From NCBI GenBank assembly GCA_029204225.1, contig CM055104.1:52320294-52384293 (forward strand): a stretch of 64,000 bases of DNA, written 5' to 3'. Below the pieces are notes generated by a model. The model ran no database searches. It was not told where the DNA came from and was given only the letters and a program-made list of their open reading frames with translations. Shown piece by piece: positions 17,626 through 28,000 of the stretch. The translations under genes were made by a program, and so were the position numbers. Origin of the DNA: Diphasiastrum complanatum. Taxonomy: Eukaryota > Streptophyta > Lycopodiopsida > Lycopodiales > Lycopodiaceae. Every line of letters begins with the position of its first letter. Within the stretch, counting starts at the first letter, position 1.

Positions 17626-18965
17626 CCATCGTCCACCCACTTCGAGACAGCAAATCAGACGAAGATGTTGTTGCTACCCAGCAACAAATCCTAGGAGCAA
17701 TTTGTCAGTCGAATCTTCCCAGAAGATCAAGCCGAGTGCGCTCCACAAGGTATACTCCTGAGTCTGTTTGTCTCTCGATGCAGGAACCGACAACAGTCGA
17801 AGAGGCACTTAGCCAACTAGACTATGATCTCTGGAGAGAAGCTATGGACAGAGAGTATTCCTCTGTGATCAAGAACCAGACATGGTCATTAGCCGAAGCT
17901 CCTATTGGCTGCAATATCATTGATTGCAAATGGATCTTTAAGATCAAATACAATGCCAACGGAGCAATTGATCGAAGGAAGGCAAGACTGGTAGCACGAG
18001 GATTCACCTAGATCCCGAATGTTGACTACAGTGAGACTTTTAGTCCAGTCATCAAACATTCATCGATCCGAATGCTCTTGTCTTATGTTGCAGCTACTGA
18101 CCTCGAAGTGCATCAACTCGATGTACAAACAGCCTATCTGAATGGAGTGATACAAGAAGATATCTACATGATCCAGCCCGAAGGATACGTTCTGGAAGAG
18201 ACGAAGAATCATGTCTGTAAACTCCACAAAGCACTGTACAGCTTGAAACAGTCTGCTAGAGCTTGGTTCCAGAGGATCAACACATTCCTCATTGAACAAG
18301 GATTCAAACCAAGCACTGTTGATTGCAACGTCTATTCCAAGATAGTGCAACAATCCTTCATTATCATCACCTTATACATGGATGATACGTTGCTCTTCAG
18401 CAACAATACCAATATGGTCAAGGATTCGAAACAGATGTTCTTTTCAAAATTTGACATGACTGATCTAGGCGAAGCTCGCTTCTATCTGGGAATTCAAATC
18501 CATAGAGACAGAGCAAATCGACTAATTTATGTCACTCAACAAAGGTATCTTCGCAATGTTCTTAACAGATACAATTTAATGAATTGTAAATTAGCTCACT
18601 CACCAATGGATCCAGGCCTGCATCTGTCAAAGGACCAATGTCCCCAGACCAAGCAAGAAGTGGAGAAAATGAGAGAATACCACTTATCGATCGATACTAG
18701 GATCTTTCATGTATGCAATGGTCTGCACAAGACCAGACATCTCTTTTGTTGTAAGCGCACTCAGCCAATACATGGCTAATCCTGGCATTAACCATTGGAA
18801 GGCTCTCATACGAGTCATGAGATATATTTGAGCTATCATGGACCAGTGCATCTGCTATGGAAATGTCAGCAACGACAATCTCCATCAGCTCAGTGGTTAT
18901 TCTGATGCAAGCTAGGGAGGATATATAGACAATCGTAAATCCACATCTGTATTTACATACATCTT
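17622..18965 (+). pseudogene. Copia reverse transcriptase / RNase H (RVT_2), degenerate
   Basis: One frame runs from 17622 to 18779, interrupted only by TAG at 18009-18011, where the family has Gln (GFT-stop-IPNVDYSETFSP). Motifs: WREAMDREYSSV, CKWIFKIKYN, HQLDVQTAYLNG, LYSLKQSARAWF, and the catalytic box YMDDTLLF. A frameshift near 18695 moves the sequence to another frame (MYAMVCTRPDISFVVSALSQ). That frame continues with two more stops into the RNase H segment GYSDAS and DNRKSTSVF. Clearly a copia polymerase, inactive. Confidence 0.92.
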
Positions 18966-19170
18966 TAATCTGCCTCCATTTATGCTGCATATTTACTCGC
19001 GTTGTAAAACAAAGGCTGACGTCACACCCTCTTCACGGGGTGAAAGATGACTTGCACAGAAAGATGACTTGCACAAAACTGGACCCGTGGAGCTAGAAAC
19101 CATGGGAATGACTCACACATGAAGTACTTGCACATAAACTTATGACTTGCACAGGCGTGTTCAGTGCATA

Positions 19171-19290
19171 AAATGACTCGTACAAGGGTGGGAGAGGACT
19201 CGCACAGAAAGATGTCTCATACAAGGGTGGGAGAGGACTTGCACAGAACGATGACTCGTACAAGGGTGGGAGAGGACTCGCACAGAAAGA
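19171..19290 (+). repeat. 39-bp tandem repeat, three copies, within a GACTCG-rich region
   Basis: Unit atgactcgtacaagggtggg plus agaggactcgcacagaaag, starting near 19172, 19211 and 19250. Thirty-nine is a multiple of three, so both strands carry 13-residue repeats (minus strand YESSFCASPLPPL). Degenerate gactcgcac/gacttgcac words continue over about 19040-19480. No known protein matches. Confidence 0.85.
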
Positions 19291-19586
19291 TGACTCGTAC
19301 ACGACTCGAAAGGGTAACTTACTACTCGTACATGACTCGCACTAGAAGTACTCGCACACGACTCGAGGTGAAAATGACTCGCATGCGGAAACTGACGTAC
19401 TCGCACAGGACTCGCACAGAAGATGACTTGCACACGGGGATTTACTCGCACAGGTGCCTTGACTTGCAAGGGAGGTGCCTTTGTGATCAATGTTAGTTGA
19501 CAAAATTCCTATCTTTGGTCAACTCAATCTTTGATAATGTAAGATTTTACATACAAGTGATTGTTACCTTACTCAATAACGCAATA

Positions 19587-20060
19587 CAATGCTTGGTTTA
19601 CTTTTGGCCATTCACTCCACCAGTCTTCCATCCGCACACACCACTACCCTGTTTCAAAGATTGTGTGACCCCATCCCACCATCCACCATACCCGACACCC
19701 ATCATGTCGATGACGAGGATGATGACGACTACGACTTACACATCCTTGCATTACAATGCTTGGTTTACTTGTGGCCATTCACTCCACCAGTCTTCCATCC
19801 GCAAACACCACTACCCTGTTTCAGAGATTGTGTGACCCCACCCCACCATCCATCATACCCGACACCCATCCTGTCGATGACGAGGATGACGACGACTACG
19901 ACTTACACATCCTTGCATTACAATGCTTGGTTTACTTGTGGCCATTCACTCCACCAGTCTTCCATCCGCACACACCACTACCCTGTTTCAGAGATTGTGT
20001 GACCCCACCCCACCATCTATCGTACCCCGACACCCATCATGTCAATGACAAGGATGATGA
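19587..20060 (+). repeat. 167-bp tandem repeat, three copies
   Basis: Copies begin with acaatgcttggtttac at about 19587, 19754 and 19921, a constant period of 167; the last copy is incomplete. Each unit contains an acidic stretch read as DDEDDDDYD. Since 167 is not a multiple of three, successive copies rotate the reading frame and no single frame shows a protein repeat. A following open frame ends at 20217. Confidence 0.92.
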
Positions 20061-20469
20061 CGACTACAACTTTGTACCAGCCACCCAGTTTGATCCCCCG
20101 CACATCACTTCTTCCATGATGGACAGGGAGGACTCACCACCCACCTCTGGCACTGATGACGCTCATGTTCCCTCATCGGATGATGCTCGTGACACTCGTG
20201 ACATCCCATCGTCGTAATTTCAAAGCCATGAAATGGCAACAATGTCTAAAAGAGAAGCAAAAAACAGTAGGGAGATCCGATTAGGGTGCAAAGTGTATCT
20301 TGTGCAGGCATAGCAAGGCCATACTATGTTGCAAAAGACAAAAATAGAAGCAGTTGGGCATTCGACAAGTGGCATAATACCCTAGTTTGGGCGAAATCCT
20401 AGTTTCCTAAAGCACCTTGATTCTTGAGTATTTTTCAAGAACTACTTTTGGAGAGTGCATCAATAATAA

Positions 20470-20690
20470 GGACCTCATGAGGCTTGGGAGATATTGAGGT
20501 CTATGTGTGAGACTGTCAATACGGCTAGAGTCCTCTATCTGCAGAAGAAACTACGTACAATCAAAATGGACTCCGGTGATTCAGTTGTTGAGCACATTAC
20601 GAAGATCAAGCATCTTCACGACCAACTAGCTATAGTAGGGTTAACACTAGCTTTTGTGTGTGTGCTCTTAATCATCCCTATTTTCACATG
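20470..20690 (+). mobile_element. Copia gag fragment (UBN2-type)
   Basis: Translation EAWEILRSMCETVNTARVLY followed by LQKKLRTIKMDSGDSVVEHI and TKIKHLHDQLAIVG is the typical mid-Gag segment of Ty1/copia elements. Isolated fragment; homology is lost after about 20640. Confidence 0.8.
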
Positions 20691-21099
20691 AATGGTGAAC
20701 TTGTATGCATGCAATAATAGGCAAGGCCATCATGTGATTACTCCACAAGTGTACTCATTTAGCTTGCATTTCTTTCAAATGATTTCAACTATGCCCAGCT
20801 GAGAAAATTCCTTATTTTCATCCCAAAGATTCCCCATGCAAAATGCTTTTATGTTCCCCTGATTCAATTTGATTTTCATGAAGACCAGCTCTTTAGCTTG
20901 AATTGTTTTTCTTCACTTAAAGCAGTTGAGATGGTTTAAGAATCAGCTGTCTCTCTCCAGCTCAAAATACCCGTCAGCTTTGTTCATTAACATTGTGGAT
21001 TTTGAGACAAGGTTATGGACTTTACGCAATAATTAGGAACCTTTTCTATTTCACTTTCAGTTTCGAAAAGCTCGCATATGGAAGAGGGAGCTCCCAAGT

Positions 21100-21190
21100 C
21101 CCAACACACCGCGTGGTGTGGTGTCATAGTGTCGTGCTTGGGTTGGACTTGCTACCCAAGTTCGATTCACACGTGGCCAGATACCTGGGC
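21100..21190 (+). mobile_element. Possible tRNA-derived SINE head
   Basis: gtggtgtggtgtcatagtg resembles a pol III A-box region, and gttcgattcacacg about 40 bases later fits the B-box consensus GTTCRANNC. The spacing and the pairing arms ttgggttggacttgctaccc look like a tRNA-derived SINE head rather than a working tRNA, since no acceptor stem closes it. No A-tail or target duplication was identified. Confidence 0.3.
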
Positions 21191-22077
21191 CAAGGCCGGT
21201 TTAGGACTGAAAACAAAGCTAATGAATTCTACTAATTTCCTTTTCGTGTTGTGGCAAAGCTGGGTTGCTCAAGAGGTGATTACTCATCTGATGTAGAAAG
21301 AGAAAAAAGACAACAACAAAAAGTAGCAATATTGGTTATTCCATAGGCCAATGTAGTCCTCTGGCAACAATTTGGGATCTGGTTTGAAATCTCGTAAGAG
21401 CCAAGGTTAATAATTTGTTGAACTTTGCCAGACACTAAGGTTGTTATATTCTACAAAACACACTACAAATGCATCCTATCTCAGAATTTAGATTTGACAA
21501 ACAAGAATCAGATATTAGACTTAAACATTGAAAAAGTTACATGCTTCTCAACAAACAATTGTGGCTAATAGCAACAACATAAAATCAGGTACACATGGCA
21601 CACCATGGTAAATACTTTGTGAGTAGTAAAAGAAAGCTCTCTACATTTCAGAGGACTTCCTCAATCTCATGGCTTTAACCTTCCAACCATACTATGTTCC
21701 ACAAACGAATAATTTGTGGTCTAAACCAACAGCCAACCTTTCATGCAATATCCTTACTTTTCTAGCTGCAGAACATTTACAAGACCAGAAAAATAGAACT
21801 ACAGATGTACTTCACTAGTGATGCATGCAGCACTCCCGCCTATCATTCCCGTACACAAGCACGCCTTATGGTGAAGTATGAACTACATGTCTTCCTAGAG
21901 CTTTATCTTAAGGGACCAAAATCAGCTCCATACAGTGCAACCACTAATGCCAGGACTGGATAAGATTCAAACTGTAAGCTTAAAAGGTTCAAGTCCCTAC
22001 TCTGCATCTGTGCAGGATGTATACCACATGAAGTGGTCATCGAGGAACTTCAACTCTGATTGACTAGACCCATCTGC

Positions 22078-25000
22078 CTATGAAGTCAAAACATTAAACT
22101 GAGTGGCTTTACAATTTGAAGGACCACTTGAATGCCCTCTATCATGTTTCTGAACCCTGTCCCAATTGGATGATAACGTCTCTGGAACTTGCAGTCCTAG
22201 TGCTTGCACTAAAATGCGTCGGGCAGCTCTGCCAGGCATATCATATCGTGTAGTCCTTAAGTTAGCTTGAACAGATAGATTGTTGGACAGATCTTCACTG
22301 GAAGAAATACTAAGATTGTTGAAATGATCAGATTTTAGAGACTGCAACCCAAATGCATTGGGACCCTCTGCATCAGCTGCTCCAGTGTCCATAGATTTTG
22401 TACCGATACTGCCAACGTGGCAGGTAGTAGTAGTAGTAGTAACTGAAAAATTCCCTCGTACATTTTCTTGATCATGAACATTTGTAGCTGCCACATGACT
22501 TTTTGGGCAGACATTTGAAACGGATAAACTTAAAGCTTGAGCAAACAATCGTTTAGCAGCTGTAGCAGGTGACACATTCAAGTCCTTCATCTTCTCTTCT
22601 GTATGAGCCACATTGGAACTTGTGTATATCCCATGCTCATCCTTCTTTCCACCATTTATTGCAGCTTCATATCTTCTTCGATTAACATCTTTTAGTGAAG
22701 CACCATTCATTGGAACCGTCTTCCCCAAAGCATGAGCAATCATTCGACGAGCCACCACAGGTACATTCCGTGGCCTATTAGATCCGCCTCCACTTATGGT
22801 GTCATCGGGGGGCATCCAATTGTCTGAAAATATTCGTTTCCTTGCTGCCAAGTAAGCTGTCTGACGTTCTGCCAAAGAAAGTGCAGGCAAATAGGAGCAA
22901 GGTTGTGTTTTTGTTTCACCTGCTTGATGCGAAAAACTATTAAGCCATTACATAGTGATCCAGAAGCATAAGCTAAGCGAAACCCAAAATTATCTTCCCA
23001 ACATGTCATGTTATCCAAAATGGATGTGTTCTTTGAAGCCTGAAACTAATCCACATAAAAATATTAAAGGCCTTCTAAATAGATCTGAACATTCTACAGA
23101 ATATATTTTGCATTGAAATTTGAAATGTATCTCAAATGTGTGATGAATTCTTCAGTAACGAGTATGCAACAGTTGCAAAGCAAGCAATGAGACAGTCCAT
23201 GTCATCATCTTCCAGATTTTTATTGAGAAATAGGCAACCAAACTTGATGTCTGCTTTACTATCTTTAGTGGTCATTTTGTTATGAAAGCTTGTCCTGCTA
23301 GTGCTTTGGGTGTACATTTAACAGATAAAATTCCTGCAGTCATACAAAATATCAGTCGAATTGCTGATGAAGATAAATAAGAAGAATTCAAATAGAATGA
23401 AAGCTACTCAGTTGAACCGAGAAATGTCCCCTCCTAAACACATAAATCTCAGAAAAGCTGGAGTAAATCTCAAAAACAGTGGAGTGCTGCCATTTTAAGT
23501 GTATGGCTGCTACTTTTGAAGAAACACCATGAACATCAACAATGGTTGACTCAGAATTAAAATATGGCTCAAATAGTCTCCTCTAGTATCATGCACAATT
23601 TACAAACAAGCTCGACAATCCCCCTTACAAGAAAAAGGAAAATTGCAATCAAGTTTGACAATCAAGGTCATTAATAAGCAAACGCCTGTTTGGTTAACAT
23701 CATCAGAACATAAGGAATCTCAACTACGTTCTGCAGAGCCACATAATTTGGCACACAACCTTCTTCATGAAAGTTGGGAACAAATTGCAAGCTAGACTTG
23801 ACGTAAAGGATTCAAGCAAACGGGAGAGAAGAAAAACAATCCAATGATTATGGTTGTGACATGCAACTTCCACAAGACATGGCAAAAGCAACTGTGAGAG
23901 AGCAAAAGTTTGGATTGCCAAAAACTCCAAGATTGTAGACATCTTGAATAATGTCAGCAAGATGGAGTTTACTTTTGGCATCAAAGACTTCCCAGTTATG
24001 AAGGAAAATATTGCGGTGTACTAATTAGAACCACAGCATAGGCAAACAAGTCCTAACAAACTGGAATCCAAAAATTTCATCTAGTAAGGAGTAGAAATGC
24101 ACCCATGACATGGAAAAAGACCATGCATGATACCAAGTAACAGATCAAAAAATAAGCTACACTACAATGGAAAAACATAAAATAACCTCATTTTTTAGAA
24201 ATGCACCTGGTAAGGGAGGAGTCCGTTTCAGTAGCTGTTTTGTGATGTACGGCTCAGGCAAATCTCCATAAAGACCTTCTAACACATCACTTACAAGCAC
24301 AGTAGGGCTGTCACAACCACCATACATATATTTTATCAGTTGTCTTTTGAAGATAGTCAGCCTATGAACTTAACCTTCATTCTCTATCACAGAAACTTAA
24401 CCACAAACCAAAAAATACAGCTTACAAATTTGTCTATACCCAAAAGTCCAAAACAATAAGTCAAACTGATGGATGCAAAGTTGAAAGTCTACAGCTGTGT
24501 TTAGGGTTTAGGGTTTAGGGTTTAGGGTTTAGGGTTTAGGGTTTAGGGTTTAGGGTTTAGGGAAATAAAAAGTAGTACATAAAAAGACCTTGTCTTTGGA
24601 AATTTGACACGTGTTCAAAGAACCTTACTTACACTATATTAGAAGATGCTACTGTGCATTGGGGTGTGTGCACGACGCACTTGCATGCCATTGCAGAAAG
24701 GGGGGGCTGAGGGGTTAGAAATATTCTTGTTTAGCCCTGGATCCCATTTCACTCTATAGGAAAACTTGTATAGTGTACGAGAAAAATCAAGAGGAGACAA
24801 AGTATACATAATCAGAGAGAGAAAGAAAGAAACATTTATTGTCCTTAAACGCTAAAAAACATACAAGACCAGATAGTACAAGTGTGGTAGTCTATGTAGG
24901 AGCATAAAAACATGTCTCCAGAAAACAAAACTTAAAATGAAAACTAGTCTCTGAACATCCAAAATGAGCTCTAAAAGTAGTCAATGAACTCTAAATGAAA

Positions 25001-28000
25001 CCAAAGAGCTCTCTGCATAAATACACAAATACTGTAAATAATACCATGATACAATGATATACCAGTCAGTGCCATGCGTTGTACATATGTTAAAGTCAGA
25101 TAACAGGTCCCAGTAGAGCTGGAACTCTGTTGAAATAAGAAAGGATGGATGCTCCCAATGCTAGAGATGTTGCTAAAGATGGAGGGGGTCGTCGTCTCTG
25201 AGGTCTCTAAATAGCTCTTGATTGTAGTGGTACACAATGCCTCTGATCACGATGCTGGTCATGGGATGGGATATCATACTCATCCTCAAATAGTGTCTCA
25301 CTCTCAGTATATATTCTAGAACATCTCCTCGAGAAAAAAGAGGTAATCTGGGCTGGGAGCCTATATCTCCATACTGGTCCTGCTGGCATGTATGTTGGCG
25401 TAGAAGAAACATCTAACGTATCATCAAAAAACACGTGGGTCCACATAGGAAATAAGAGAGCGTAGTGTGACTAAGGAATCATGGAAAAGGCAATGATAAC
25501 ATCCTCTAATCTTATAATATAGACACCTAAAAATAAGATGCTCCTCGGACTCCATCCTGTCTAATGTACATAACTGACAAATTCGACGCTCCCGTGAAAT
25601 GCTCTGAAAAGATCACCTCTCCACACATACCTGGTGTGAGGAAACTCGTAACTATCCCAATGTGAACAGTAAGCATGAGAGAGACCATATCCAAATACCG
25701 AGGTAATATTGGCACACCAATAATATCCAAATCAAGGAAATGGGAACGGTAGAAATCTAACTTAGTTGCCATGTCCATTGTAAATAGGCACGATAAGTAA
25801 AACCTCGAATGTACCGATGAGATCCCTCAAGTAGCTCTAAGATAGTCATGCCATATGTGCATAATAAATGAGAAACATGGGAGTACCACAAAAATTGGTG
25901 GCCCTGGTCATGTAACATATGAGATGATAGGAGGGCCAACTGAGGATAGCGTGATCGGGGAAGACTTAGTAATCTCTAAATAGATACAATTGTCCTGAAA
26001 ATAGCCTCAACTCATGAAATTTGTCCTGAAATACTAGCAAACAAGATATTCCATAATTTGATGTCCTGAAAATTTGTCTCACTCATGAAGCCTTGTACGC
26101 CATGGTAGCATACATAACGGTAGGTGAGACCATAGTCAAATAACTTGCTCTTACTCGGGACACCCCGAATATACTTCCAGAAACATAACACTCAAGACTA
26201 ACCAACCAAGGACGCATGACCCTTCCTAACCCTAGTTGCCACAACCTATCTTATGCTAACAATAGGACCTGTGAAAAGTGTGCCCAAATATGTGTAAAAG
26301 GATCAGTTTCCAAAGGCTGGCCATTCGAAGTAAAACTCTGTCGCTACATATAGGCCCTAGAACTATTAAAGATCATAATCTGAGTCTTCCTAGTATGTAC
26401 AGTCAAACCCATCTATCCCTGAGTGAGTGGAGTCTATCCAGATGTCTCTGGAATCCCTCTACTGTAGACGAAACTAGTGCCACATAATCTGTATAATTAA
26501 AGAGGAAATAAGAATGTCACCAAGTCTACAGCCGATACCACCCTCCTGGTCAACAACACACTCTAGCTCATCAATATATAGTCCAAAGAGTGTGGGGAGA
26601 GGGAGAAACCCTACGTCACCCCAATAGTGCTCCTCACCAGCTGGCATAAACCCACATCTGATCTGAAACAATTCCAAACCTGCTCATAGAGTGCCATAAT
26701 TGCCAAAACTGTATCAGTAGAGAAGCCAAGCTCACACAACCTCTGTATAAGTAGGTGTCTCAAGACAGAGTCAAATGCCTTCGAAAATCAACAAAGCATT
26801 ACAGTTCCATGAGCTAATATGAAGGTGACGGGGCCACAGGGTGCTCCAGTACTCGGGGACCCCAAATCCCTAGCCACTAGAAACTGTACCACTGGTAGAT
26901 CCACGATTGAAATATCGAATGTCTCCATCTCTATAAACCACATATCTGCTTGTAGCCTCAACCTCTTGGATAGCCTTGCGGCATTCAGCCACCTGAATAT
27001 AGGTTAGGTCTTCGTCCATAAATAATTTTGTCTCACATAGCTTAGCTCTTTGGCATAATGCCATTTTCCATTGACCCAGGTTGGTTCTAAAATTGCTTGG
27101 CCTCATTCTCAGCATTTTTGTGTGTCCGTAATACCACGAACTCAAATATTATGTATTTTCTGCTCACGGAGTCTCTTTTTTTATAGGACCTAAAGGAAAC
27201 GATGACATATGTGTAGATTGCCTACCGGACTTATTTTTAAGAACTACTGCCCATGATAATGCTTCTTCTTGATGCTTCTTGATTTTTTTCTCTGATTCCT
27301 GGAGCTTCGTGGTGGTGACAAGGACCGGTTCCCCTCGCTTGCCTAGTGTTTCCTCCAATGTAGCGATCATGGCTCTCATCTTATCCTGCTCTTCTGACAG
27401 AGATTGCATTGTTGCATGGAGCTGCATCACATCCTTCTTCATGGGGCGGAGTTCAATCCCTAGTTAATCGAGACAGGTAAAAACATATTGTTCAAAAGCT
27501 TTTGGAGTATATATATCAGGAAGGGGCAAAATAGGAGCAGAGGGAGTTTTAGAAACAATGGTCATGGGGGGGGGGTTGTTTTAGTATCAGCACCAGGCAG
27601 CAAATCTGCCAACATGGGCATCAGTGCTGCCCCAGCCTCCTTCCTAAAGCACAGTTGCAACCAAAACGTTTGAAACGTTCAAACGTTTCACATTTGAAGC
27701 GTTTCAAAATGTTTGGAAAAATCATCCAAACATTTGGAACCTTTTTACCCACTTTTAGAGTGTAAACAGTGGTATGCCTAAAAAAATGATCATTGCCACA
27801 TGCTCAATCACTTTCACTGTACAAGATCTCTTGTCATAGTTTTCTCCTTTGAATTTACCATCAATGCCCCATTTTCCGAAGGTAATGAAACTTCCTCCAA
27901 TATGCAGAACTAGTTCTGTGTAGGGACAACAACCAAAATTAATATAAGCTTGCCCAGATATGGCCAAACACGGTTTCAAACATGCCCAACAGGGGCTGCT

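Larger units (their letters stand above)
16487..18990 (+). mobile_element. Decayed Ty1/copia element, internally deleted
   Basis: A short candidate LTR end (tgttaggatt at about 16488 to ccaca at 16613) is followed at once by a primer-binding site, then a gag remnant, then directly the reverse transcriptase and RNase H region. Protease and integrase are missing, so a deletion joins gag to the end of the integrase/RT linker near 17620. No 3' LTR was found. Stops and a frameshift show that it is inactive. Confidence 0.85.

Noticed and set aside
19171-19290. CRISPR-like spaced repeats
   Set aside because: Units are directly tandem without unique spacers, and the DNA is plant nuclear.
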